From positions 7,551-33,344 of the forward strand of contig MU647196.1 of NCBI GenBank assembly GCA_026770585.1: 25,794 nucleotides of DNA, given 5' to 3'. This document shows positions 9,468-19,191 of this stretch, one piece after another. A program made the translations under genes and the position numbers. The notes under the pieces were generated by a model. The model was not told where the DNA came from. It searched no databases and saw only the letters and a list, made by a program, of their open reading frames with translations. Source of the stretch: Baffinella frigidus. Its lineage: Eukaryota > Cryptophyceae > Cryptomonadales > Baffinellaceae. Each line of letters begins with the position of its first letter. Position 1 is the first letter of the stretch.

Positions 9468-12400
9468 ATGCCTCGCGCGGGGCTGACATCGAGTGACGAG
9501 GATGGCTCGGCCGAGTGCATGTGCTGTCTCGAGAACCTTCTCAAGATGGTCGAGGAAGATCCCGTCTGGCAGTGTGCCGAAGGTGCGAATTCCCGAGTTG
9601 TTCACCTATTGATGTTTGCGCGCAACAGGGACGCAGCTGATTTTGCGCCGAAGGGCTGCTGACGGCGGTGCGTGGCGTGCAGGGCATCCCTTGTGCAACA
9701 GCTGTTTTGAGAGGCTCGGGGGGTCGGTGGCCAAGTGCCCGACGTGCCGGACGACGATCGGCAGCATTCGCAACAGGCCGCTCGAGAAGTTGAGAGCAAG
9801 AGCAGCGCGCAAGCGCTTCAACGATGCAACCTCAGAATATCCCGCGGCCGCTCCGCCCGACGCTGGCTTGCCACAGTCGTCGCCCAATCAGCGCACCACT
9901 CGGTCAAAGCTTCCGCACTTTCGGCTGGCTCCGCGTACAAAACGAGGCCTCGCCGGAGGAGGACAGCAGGAAGGCGCGCCTTTTGCGTTCGCTGTCCCCG
10001 CAGCTGCCGCTGCGGGTGCCCCGGATGCCCCGCCAGCCGCTGCGTTCGCGTTTTCACCGGGAACCGCCGCGAACATCTCCGTCCCGGGAGGCTACCGCTT
10101 CACCTTCGATCCCGCAGTGCCATCCGCGGCGTTCGCATCCTTCCCCGAGACATCTGCGGCCGCCGCTCCTCCCTTCGGCGCAGCAGCGTCGGGGCCAGCG
10201 AGCCAGGCGATCTCCGGATCGGGTCACGGTGGCAGCCAACAAACCGCGGCTTTCGGCGCGGGGGAGAATGCGGGGGTGCCTCGAGCCGACGTTCCGCCCG
10301 CTTCGGGAGCAGGTTGCACCTCTCCCACTGTGCAAAAAAAACAGCACTTTCCCGCCCCCCCCCCCCCAATGCAGGTTTTCGGTATCACAGGGGCCATCAG
10401 GTTCTTGCAGCGTTGATTGCATCGATCTGGTCGATAGGGAACGCGTGTGCACACACTTCGACTGACGGATGGAACCGTGTGTGTCATATCCGCAGCGTTT
10501 CATCTTGCGCCGCCAGCCGCAGCAGCCGCAGCATCATCAGCAGCAGCAGCAGCGGCGGCATCTGCGGCGGCAGCGGCAACAGCGGCAGCAGCAGCAGCAG
10601 CGGCAGCGGCAGCAGCCACAGCAGCACCGCCAGCACCACCAGCACCACCAGCACCACCAGGAGGGGGGGCAGCAGCGCATGCAGACGGCGGCTTCCGCTT
10701 CGCCCCCCCAGCGTCTTCATCCTCGACCTTCCAATCCGCCGCGGGCTTTCCGCCGGGAGACGCTTCCCAGGGAGCAGGCAGCCACTTCGCTGCCAGCCCG
10801 GAGGCAGGCGCCGCGTTGCCTGCAGCTGCTGCCACCCGCGCAGGCCGGGGGAGGGGGAGGGGGCGGGGGGCGGGATCAAGTTCGGGGCCGGCGGGGGCCG
10901 CGGGAGCTGCGGGGACGGGGATGTTTGCCTTCGCGCCGCCAGCTGGGGGGGCTCCTGCCGAGGAGCCTTCCAGCTCGGCAGCTGGGGGCAGCAGCGGACT
11001 GTTAGACGGCTTGGGGGCGTTTGGGGGAGACGCGCCCGGCCAACGCTTCCACGACCTTTTCAACGCCGCGTTTGCGCCAGCTGCTGCAAATTCGGCGGCC
11101 TCGACCTCGAGCGCGCCCCCCGCCCCCGCCTCTTCCTCCACGACCGCGGGCGCGCCCCACGCCCACACCCCCTCCTCCGCTCCAACCTACACCTTCTCCT
11201 TTCCCTCCGCAGCCCCATCGGTGCCGCATTCTGGGTGGTCAGCTCCTCAGGCCGCGGGGCATTCTCCGGCGTGGGTGCCTGCATCGACGTTCTCTGCTGC
11301 AGGGCAGCCTGCCCCGCCGGCCTCCACCAGCGCCGCCCCGCCGGGTGGAGCGCCACACCCTGCGTTTGGCGCGGCCTCCATGGGTGCGAGTTTCGGAGCA
11401 GCGCAGCAACACGCGGAGGAGGAGACCGCGCCAACCCCCCCTCGGAGGACCCCCCCCCGGAGGGAGGCTCGGACAAGCCATCGGAAAACCCCCGCTGGGT
11501 CGACAGCACGTGCGGCGGCGGGGATTCCAGGAGCGTACAGCGCACGGAGCAGCCCAGGATTCACGCGGGGGGTCGATGGCGGGCCAGACGTGTCGATGGG
11601 TTCTCCTGACGTTTCGCCGTTCGCCCCGCCACCGCCTGCGTTCACGAGCGCAGCCGGAGACGGTGGAGCCAGCGCACACCACGGGTCGGACGCGCCGTTC
11701 GCGGGTGTCGATTTTGCGAGCAGCGGGGGAGATGCGAAGGCGAAAGCCAAGGCGCGGGATCGCATGGTGGCGAAAGCCACCGCGCGTGGGAAGGGGAAGC
11801 GCACCGCTAGCGGGACGGACGCTGGGGCTGGGGAGGCGGCGGCTGGGGCGGGGTTCACGTTCAACGTCACCGAGCAGCTGCGCCGCACCTTCCTGGACTC
11901 CAAGGAGGGAGACGCCGCTGCAACGGCGGGGGCGGGCGGGGGCGCAGGAGGCGCGGCGGCGGCGGCGGGCGCGGACTTTGCGGCAGCTGCGGCGGCTGCG
12001 AGCCCTGCGGACGCGGCAGCCTTGGCGGCTCTCGTGGCGGCGGCGGGGCAAGCGGCCGCGCAGAAGTTCGTGTCTGACAACCCCTCTGTGAGCCCGGCCG
12101 AGCTCCTCTCGCGCTACAGACAGGCTTTGGAACGCGCGGTGAGCCCCCCCCCGAGCGCCAGACAGACCCAACACCGTTCTTCCCGCCCAACTGTGCTTGT
12201 TCAATCCGTGCATGACACGCGGTGCTGCGGCGTGTGTCAGTTTCCTCTGCGGGGTGTATCGTGCAACTCATGTTTCCCCTGCGAACTGCATCGTCCCACA
12301 GATGTTCCCTCTGCGGGCGTCAATCTGCTGTTTCCAACGTGTATCGTGATGTTTCCCACAACTGATGGTTCCCACTTGATCTTGGGGTGCAGAGGCGGCG

Positions 12401-15400
12401 ACGGAACCCTCTCGGAGACGAGTCCGAGCCCCCCTCTCGGCAAGCCGCCGAGAAGGCCAAGAAGCACGGCAACGACAAGTACAAGAAGGGCGACTGGGCG
12501 GGAGCAGCCTCTGCCTACACCCGCGCAATCACTGTGTTGGCACAGCTCGCGGGGGCAACGGGGCCTGCGGCGGGGGGGAGTGCGAAGGAGGATGTGGAGG
12601 AGCTGTGGAGCGCTGTGCTTGGGAACCGCGCCCAGGTGCTCCTGAAACCCTAAGCCCTAAGCCCTAGGCCCTAAACCCTAAGACCTGGGCCCTACGCCCC
12701 AAGCCCCAAGCCTCAAGCCCTAAGCCCTAAGCCCCAAGCCCTAAACCCTGAGCCCTAAGCCCTAAGCCCTAAGCCCTGAGCCCTGTGCCCTGAGCCCTAA
12801 GCCCTAAGACCTGGGCCCTAAGCCCTAAGCCCTAAGCCCTAAGCCCTAAGCCCTAAGCCCTACTCCATAAGCCCTCAACCCTAAACCCCAAGCCCTAAGC
12901 CCTAGGTCCTCAGACCTAAGACCTAAGACCTAAACCCTGAGCCCTAATCCCTAAGCCCTAAGCCCTAAGCCCTAAGCCCTAAGCCCTNNNNNNNNNNNNN
13001 NNNNNNNNNNNNNNNNNNNNNNNNNNNNNNNNNNNNNNNNNNNNNNNNNNNNNNNNNNNNNNNNNNNNNNNNNNNNNNNNNNNNNNNNNNNNNNNNNNNN
13101 NNNNNNNNNNNNNNNNNNNNNNNNNNNNNNNNNNNNNNNNNNNNNNNNNNNNNNNNNNNNNNNNNNNNNNNNNNNNNNNNNNNNNNNNNNNNNNNNNNNN
13201 NNNNNNNNNNNNNNNNNNNNNNNNNNNNNNNNAAGCCCTAAGCCCTGGGCCCTAAGCCCTAAGCCCTACTCCATACGCCCTCAACCCTAAACCCTAAGCC
13301 CTAGGTCCTAAGCCCTAAGACCTAAGACCTAAGCCCTGGTCCCTAAGCCCTAGGCCCTCAGCCCTAAGCACTGGGCCCTAAGCTCTAGGCCCTACTCCAT
13401 AAGCCCTAAACCCTAAACCCTAAGCCCTAAGCCCTAAGCCCTAGGCCCTAAGCCCTGGGCCCTGAGCCCTGAGCCCTGAGCCCTGAGCTCTAAGCCCTAA
13501 GCCCTACTCCATAAGCCCTAAGCCCTAAGCCCTAAGCCCTAGGTCCTAAGCTCTAAGCCCTAAGCCCTAAGCCCTAAGCCCTAAGCCCCAAGCCCTAAGC
13601 CCTAAGCCATGATCCGTCAAACCCAAACAGGTGCTCCCGAAGCCCCAAGCCATCAGCCCCAAACCTCTAAACCCTAAACCCTAAACCCTAAACCCTAAAC
13701 CCTAAACCCTAAACCCTAAACCCTAAACCCTAAACCCTAAACCTTGAACCCCTGAACAGGTGCTCCTGAAGCTGGGGCAGCGCGAGGAGGCTCTCGCGGA
13801 TTGCAGAGAGTCTCTCAAGCACAACGAAAACAACAGGTCTGCCCCCTTGCCTCCCTGCTGCCTCGCCCCTGAGCTGTTCGTTGCGGTGGTCACACCGCAG
13901 CCGTCACCCTGTGCACAGTGCGGTTTTCGTTGCGTTCACGCACAACGAAAACAACAGGCCAGCCCCCCCCTCGTGGCTATTTGGCGTGCGGTCCTGGATG
14001 TGTGAACGCGATCCAACTCTCACACCTCCACTCACCAACTTTCAGCGTGGTGCCTTGTTTGGCTTGCGATCTCGGGTATCCGTGGTTGGAGCTCTTAGGA
14101 GCCTAACCATTCGATACCAATATGGGCCTTCCGCCGACTTGTGGTCCTGAGGGGTGTGCGAGCGCGTGGCTATTTGGTTCAACGCAAACGCCCCGCTTGA
14201 GTGCTACCCTTTATCCGGTTTCTGCCGTGGTCCTCTGTCCTGGGAGGATTGGTGCGATCCGAAAAGAAGCAGGGCGTTTCTACAGAACCAGTTCAAGTTT
14301 CCGTCTCTGATGGGAGCTCGAAGAACTTCACAGACCTCAAGGACCACTGCCTTGCCCGTGAGCTCGTCGTTGCTGTGGTCACACTGCTAGCAGCCGTCAC
14401 CCTGTGCACGCTGCGAACGTGGCGAGTCAGTGAGCAAGCTGGCACGCGAGGTTGGCGCGGGGGTGACAGCACGGGGCGATGTTCGGTGGCTTGGCGGCAG
14501 TGGCGCTGACACTTGCGTGGCGCGGGGTTGACAGCAAGGCGGCGATGCGCGGAGCGTTGGCGGCAGTGGAGCTGGGGCGGTTCGAGGATTCGGTCGCGCT
14601 CTGGCTCGCTGCGCTCAAGTCGCACCCCGGCGCAAAGGAGTTGGAAGAGGGCCTCTCGTTTGCGCGCAAAAACGCTGAGGACGTCGGGCGCGCTTCTTCG
14701 CTCCTCGAGGAGGGGTCCTGCGCCAGGTCACCTGATGGCCCAGGGTTCTTCTCTTCTTCGGGCCCAGTAATATTCTTTCCTGCGGGCCCAGTGCTTTTCT
14801 CTCCTTCGGGCCCAGTGCTGTCCTCTCGCGCTCAAGCATCTCTCAGATGCTCACGTATGCTCGCTCTGCCTTGTCAGATCAGCGCCGCACTATCGCGCTC
14901 GAGCACTGCTTAGTTGCGTGCGCCTGTTCGCTGTGGCCTGCGGGCCCCGTGCTGTCCTCTCGCGCCCACGCATCTGTCGATGCTGGCGTCCACTCGCCTC
15001 GGCAAGGCAGGCTAGCGCTGCACTTGTGCGCTCCAGAAGGGCTGACGCGTTTCTCGCATGTCGCGCAGGGCCCTGGCGTACCTGCGCGCGCCGCTCTCCT
15101 CAGCGCCGCACGCCCCGCACCTCTCGATGCTCATGGTCCGCGCGCTCCTCGGCGTCGGCTCCTTCCAGGAGGCGGCCACCATGTGCGAGTCGTTGCGCGA
15201 GCGCCTCGGGGAGGCCGACATCGAGCTGCGCTTCCTCCGCGGGAAGGCCAACTTCGGGAGCGGGGACCTCGACGGGGCCGTCAAGACCTGGTCGGCCTTG
15301 CTCCGCCTGGATCCGGACCACGAGGAGGCGAAGCGGAACCTCAAGCTTGCGCGCAAAATGGCCAAGGCCAAGAGCGTCGCCAACGACCTCTTCGGGAAGG

Positions 15401-17393
15401 GGGAGGTGTCTGCCGCCATCGAGGGCTACACCGCTGCGCTCGCGCTCACCACCGAGTGCGACACCTTCAACGCCGCGCTGCTGTACAACCGCGCGGTGGC
15501 CCACGGCAAGACGGGCAAGCTGCAGGACGCGATCCACGACTGCTGCTCCGCCCTTGACCTCAACCCATCCTACACCCGCGCGCTCCTCCAGGTCCGGCCG
15601 ATCTGGAAATCCCGTGTTTTCCTCTCTTTTAACCCCGTGTTTTCCTCTCTGAAAATCCTGTGTTTTCAGTTGCCGGAGTTGTTGGCCACTGACTGGTCTG
15701 CTCTTCATTTTTTTTTCTATCGATACAGGTCCTAGATAGACCCTTGAGCCTTGAGTTGAGTGATACACAAGGCTATCAGCCTTAATGAAACGAGCCCGCC
15801 TCGGAACTATTAGCGGCGCTGCCAAATTGAGATCGGTGCCATTCGTGCACGCTTGCCTGGTGGTGACAGTTGCCGAACGTCGGCGCACGCGACCTCGACT
15901 GGATCAGGGGGTGGGCCGTGTCCCCGGGGCGCCTCCCTGGCGTGACTGGTGGTGGTGGGGGCTGTGTATGGTGGACGCGGGGCTGCGGGGGGGCGGCTGA
16001 CGAAGAGGGGCATGAATTTTGGCATGGCACTGACTCAGAGGCATGGATGTGGACTGTCAAAGAGGCATGCATTTTGGCACGGCTGACTGAGGCATGAATG
16101 GTGGCATGGCGCTGACTGGGCGGCATGCATGTTGGCGTGTCTGATCAGGGGCATGCATGGTGGCTGACCAAGAGGTATGCATGTTGGCTCGGATCAAAGG
16201 TATGAATGGTGGCATGGCAGCGGGGCCTCTGGGCGCTGACAGTGAGGCACTCACGTTGGCAGCGAGCGCGAGCGTACTCGGAGCTGAAGGAGCACTGGGA
16301 GGCGGTGGCCGATCTGGAGCGCGCACTGGAAGTCGAGCCGGGCCAGAAGGACGTGGCGCGCGTGCAGCAGCACCTCACCGCGGCGCGCGCCAAGCTCGAG
16401 GCTGAGGGCGACGACCACTACGCGGTGCTCGGGGTGCTGCCCGATGCGGAGGAGGCGGCGGTGCGGAAGGCGTACAAGCGGCTGGCGCTGCTGCACCACC
16501 CTGACAAGGCGGTGGGCGGGGGGGAGATGCGCGCGCGGGCGGAGCGCCGCTTCAAGCGCGTTGCTGACGCGCACTCGATCCTCTCGGACAAGGAGAAACG
16601 GCGGGAGTATGACCGCGAGCGCGAACGGAGCCGCGCCCAGCGCGCCGGGTACTGCCACGCTCCCAGCCTTTTCCCTCTGGCTCGCCCCTAGCATTCTTCC
16701 TCTGTGCTTATCCCCCATGCCACCTCCCAGCCAGGCTCCTATCCCTAAGTGGCGAGTAGGCTCATACGCCCTACGGTAGGTCCCTGGGACCTGTCTAGGA
16801 CCTCTTGCGGGTCACATTCGACCCCCTCGCCACTTGAGGGATAACGCACGCCAGCTTGCGGTGCGCCTAGCACGCGCGTTGCACACGCAGGACACACGTG
16901 GGCAAGTGACGGGTGTGAGGTGTGGCCTGGCGACGCGCAGGGCACACGTGAGCAAGTGACGGGTGTGAGATGTACCGGGTGCGAGGTGTGCCCTGGCAGG
17001 CGACGTGACGGGAGTAAGGTGTGGCGTGGCAACGCGCAGGGCCCACGAGCGAGCAAGTGACGGGGGCGGCGTGTGGCGAGGCGGAGCAAGTGACGGTTCT
17101 GGCGTGTGGCGTGTGCGTGTGCGATATGTGCTCTGGAAGGCGACGTGACAGGCAGGGACCGCGCGAGCAACTGAATGCTGGTGTGGCGTGTGGCGTGTGG
17201 CGTGTGGCGTGTGGCGTGTGGCATGTGGCGTGGCAAAGCAAGTGACGGCTCTGACGCGTGGCGTGGCAGGCGAAGTGGATATCGGCCGAAGAACGGAGAT
17301 CCCTCCTCGCGCGCGAGAGGCGAACGCGCTCACCGCGACGAGTTCTTCCGCCAGGCTTACGAAAACTACGCCGGCTTCAACGGCTGGGGCTGA
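9468..17393 (+). CDS. RING finger - FxF-rich linker - TPR - J-domain co-chaperone (about 1310 residues)
   Basis: Exons: 9468-9582, 9683-10312, 10496-12138, 12393-12635, 13760-13836, 14535-14726, 15069-15591, 16263-16648, 17270-17393. They total 3933 nt, all GT-AG, every phase agreeing. Residues 17-60 form a C3HC4 RING (C17, C20, C36, H40, C43, C46, C57, C60; QCAEGHPLC spacing as in SINA/SIAH types), suggesting E3 ubiquitin-ligase activity. Residues 65-796 are Ala/Pro/Gly-rich with repeated FxF motifs. Several TPR repeats follow (about 815-1175; for example HGNDKYKKGDWAGAASAYTR, LGQREEALADC, LDLNPSYTRALLQ). The J domain spans about 1191-1259 with HPD at 1220-1222, the Hsp70-stimulating motif. 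A basic tail ends YAGFNGWG. TPR plus terminal J resembles DNAJC7 and plant TPR-DnaJ proteins; the RING is the unusual part. Start ATG 9468 is the first in frame and directly precedes the RING. Confidence 0.88.
10506..10660 (+). repeat. GCA/GCG trinucleotide tract encoding poly-alanine
   Basis: Imperfect GCA/GCG codon repeats give a long alanine run early in exon 3 of the RING-TPR-J gene. The same DNA reads as poly-glutamine or poly-serine in the other frames, which explains the spurious low-complexity frames overlapping it. Confidence 0.9.
12636..13759 (+). repeat. Intron 4 of the RING-TPR-J gene: CCCTAAG/CCCTAAA telomere-like array
   Basis: Left part 12644-12987 and right part 13233-13612 are dominated by CCCTAAGCCC units; 13667-13742 is a nearly perfect run of CCCTAAA. 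A 245-base N gap (12988-13232) interrupts it, so true length is uncertain. The sequence CAGGTGCTCCTGAA occurs at both splice junctions (12633-12646 and 13757-13770), with a one-mismatch copy at 13628-13641. Splicing (phase 0) restores a TPR helix reading GNRAQVLLKLGQREEAL. Confidence 0.9.
12988..13232. other. Assembly gap (245 N)
   Basis: An unresolved run inside the telomere-like array of intron 4, as expected where short reads cannot span near-identical repeats. It does not interrupt an exon. Confidence 0.99.
13837..14534 (+). repeat. Intron 5 of the RING-TPR-J gene, built of internal duplications and a dispersed repeat
   Basis: The exon end CACAACGAAAACAACAGG (13820-13837) is repeated at 13941-13958, where the GT is lost. 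A segment of about 65 bp around CCGTCACCCTGTGCAC is repeated at about 13855-13922 and 14346-14415. Positions 14077-14345 belong to the dispersed repeat family, inverted relative at 20235-20490. The true acceptor GGTTGACAG at 14534 has GCTGACAC upstream. Confidence 0.75.
14735..14995 (+). repeat. Short tandem and direct repeats in RING-TPR-J intron 6
   Basis: A TTCGGGCCCAGT unit recurs about every 27-30 bp between 14757 and 14818. The block GTGCTGTCCTCTCGCGC at about 14815 recurs near 14949. Both lie in the 342-bp intron 14727-15068. Confidence 0.65.
16005..16262 (+). repeat. Minisatellite of CTGAC/GGCATG units ending in the real acceptor of RING-TPR-J intron 7
   Basis: Units of about 30 bp combine GGCATGNATGNTGGC with CTGAC-like motifs at about 16030, 16082, 16114, 16141, 16165 and 16238. 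The last one, GCGCTGACAGTGAGG, is the presumed working branch site before the AG at 16261-16262. The repeat therefore seems derived from the intron's own 3' end. Confidence 0.65.
16742..16841. mobile_element. Small TA-flanked MITE, copy 1, in RING-TPR-J intron 8
   Basis: A 100-bp element with termini TCCCTAAGTGGCGAG and CTCGCCACTTGAGGGA, flanked by TA at 16740-16741 and 16842-16843. A second copy at 18729-18829 shares the interior GTAGGCTCATACGCCCTAC. TA flanks and terminal inverted repeats indicate a Tc1/mariner-like non-autonomous element. Confidence 0.85.
16870..17250 (+). repeat. Degenerate minisatellite in RING-TPR-J intron 8
   Basis: Repeated units carry GCAAGTGACGGGTGTGAGG and then runs of GTGTGGC / CGTGGCGTGTGGC, ending near the true acceptor GCGTGGCAG at 17269. 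GTGAC recurs at about 16904, 16955, 17004, 17056, 17090 and 17242; the presumed real branch site TCTGACGCG lies at about 17251. Confidence 0.6.
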
Positions 17394-17924
17394 TCTGGCG
17401 TTGCTGTGGCTGATCTACCGTGCCTCTGTGTGCACCGCACGGGCGCGCTGGTTGGGACCAGAGGAGAGGTTGCGATACACATGTATTGCCTCTCAGGCTT
17501 GTGTCAACGTCGCGACGCTCTCGTGCCTCCACGTTTCCCGCCAATGCATGGCCGCGCGTTTTTGTAGCCCCGCATGGGCCAGAATGGTTGGGTGCCGCGC
17601 ATGGGTCGAAAAGAGTGTCTTGGCATCTGCCGGACAAGCTGGGTGCTGGGGTCGAGCTTCTTGGCAAAGAATGCATCGAGCCATACATCTCGGATCGCGT
17701 TGCCTGCAGTGTGTGTGCCACCGCGTGTTCCACGGTCAGGGCTGGTGGGCGTGCGGTGTAGAGTGCCCGACAAGTACGAGCCAACAGAAACCATCTGTGT
17801 TTGAGTGTGGCAACCCCTACGACTGCCAGTTTTGGATGCTTGATTAGACAAGGTAGCTGAAAACTCGATCCTGGGCCTGGAACTGTAGAGGAAACTTAAA
17901 AAAACTAGTGCAGCCAGTTGCAGT
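17394..17924. other. Downstream region of the RING-TPR-J gene, no recognised gene
   Basis: This should contain the 3' untranslated region. Open frames are present on both strands (a minus frame at 17504-17851 contains DVWLDAFFAKKLD), but none matches a family I recognise and none connects to other exons. I do not call a gene here. Confidence 0.4.
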
Positions 17925-18080
17925 CCGCTCTCGAGCGACCTCGGACCATTTTAAAGGTCCATTTTCAGGTTCTGGATCTCGACTTTTCTGGTTCTGGGTC
18001 TGGACTTCGGGAACAACTCGATTTGCACCTGAAAAAATCTTTAAAACCCTTCGAGTTGTTCCCGTCCCGCTCGAGAGCGG
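17925..18080. mobile_element. Fold-back element
   Basis: Outer termini CCGCTCTCGAGCG (17925) and CGCTCGAGAGCGG (to 18080) are inverted. Inner arms GGGAACAACTCGA (from 18009) and TCGAGTTGTTCCC (to 18063) are also inverted. The element is 156 bp, non-coding, with no clear target duplication, so class is uncertain. Confidence 0.6.
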
Positions 18081-18728
18081 TTTCTTTGATAATTGAGGAA
18101 CGGAAGGCGGGCGTTTCCACGGAGTTCCTTAATAATCAAGGAACGGAGGGCGGGTGGTTTCAGATTTCCGGTTCCTTCAAAGCGAGGTAACCCTGCACAA
18201 GACACTGGAAGTTATGAAAATGGTTGATGGGTTCTTTCCGCCACTTTCGCACCCCAGCGACGAACATGCAGCGTGTCCAGACCTGAGAGGTGTTGCCACT
18301 CCAGGAGAAAGAGGACGAGAGGGGATCTGTGATGCCGGTTACAATTCTACAAACCTCCTTTCCACGGAGTCCCTTGTCATTCGTTAGGTTTACTCAAAAC
18401 AGTGTCATGTCGTTTTGGGTTCAGGCGCCTGGATACCCACAGTCAAAAGCACCTCAACGGCTCCCTCCTTCCCCTCCTCCCCCATTTTTCTTTCGATGTG
18501 GGTCTTACATCACGAGCCTGGGCTGCAAGGTTGTGAACCGCCAGTTGCCTAAAAGGAGGAGAGGGGATGTGATCAATAGCGCCAAGCCTTGACATGTCCC
18601 TCCACATGTCCCTCAAGACTCGCCACGTGTGGTGAGTACATGCCACCAAGACTGGACTGTCTGAAGGATGTGGGTAGTGAGGGTAGGAGGGGATGATGGG
18701 GAACTCCGACCATGGCACTACATACGTA
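18081..18728. other. Intergenic, no recognised feature
   Basis: The sequence GGAACGGARGGCGGG occurs twice near the left end (about 18096 and 18139). Otherwise I see only short open frames without family resemblance on either strand. Confidence 0.35.
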
Positions 18729-18829
18729 TCCCTCAAGTGGCGAGTAGGCTCATACGCCCTACCGTAGGGCCCTAGGACCTTCCTGGGACCTTTTGGCGTT
18801 CAAATTTGATCGGCTCGCCACTTAAGGAA
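18729..18829. mobile_element. Small TA-flanked MITE, copy 2
   Basis: A 101-bp relative of 16742-16841 with termini TCCCTCAAGTGGCGAG and CTCGCCACTTAAGGAA, flanked by TA at 18727-18728 and 18830-18831. It lies intergenically, about 1.9 kb from copy 1 and in the same orientation. Confidence 0.85.
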
Positions 18830-18831
18830 TA

Positions 18832-19191
18832 CAGCGAGAATTGACTGATCAGGAGAGTCAGATACGTTAGAGCCGCAGCGCTTCCTTCTCTGTGCTATTT
18901 TGCTCTCTCTGGGGATGACAGGGGATATCCCCCATGTAGGCATAGCCGGAGTGATTTAACACAAAAGTGTGATCCTCGGCCAGGTAGCGAGCCTCGGCCA
19001 TTGGTCAGGTCGCGAGCCTTTAGTTGACCGATGTGAGGGGTCAATGAACTCAATGAACTCAGGTTTGGTCCAAGCTTATTTTGCCTCTGGCCTCTCGACC
19101 CAAGCGGGATTTGGTAGCGAAGGTCGGTTCTCCGATAAGCGTCGCCTTGCCGGCTGTGCTGAAGGATGGGCGCAAAGGGCGCGCTAAACCA
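18832..19191. other. Intergenic, no recognised feature
   Basis: A minus-strand open frame extends across 18895-19251 but resembles no family I know and ends within telomere-like repeats. Short direct repeats (GAGCCTCGGCC; CAATGAACT twice) are visible. Confidence 0.3.

Noticed and set aside
9735-11609. Long plus-strand open frame (624 codons) rich in Ser/Arg/Gly
   Set aside because: It overlaps the RING-TPR-J exons 2-3 in another frame; low-complexity GC-rich codons keep alternative frames open. No domain, and the RING frame is supported by splice phases.
11239-12213. Minus-strand open frame of 324 codons
   Set aside because: Antisense shadow of the Ala/Gly-rich exon 3; no recognisable domain.
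15100-15888. Minus-strand open frame of 262 codons
   Set aside because: Antisense to TPR exon 7; composition follows the opposite-strand TPR codons.
17504-17851. Minus-strand frame containing DVWLDAFFAKKLD
   Set aside because: Looks somewhat protein-like, but no family match, no supporting neighbouring exons and several overlapping open frames.
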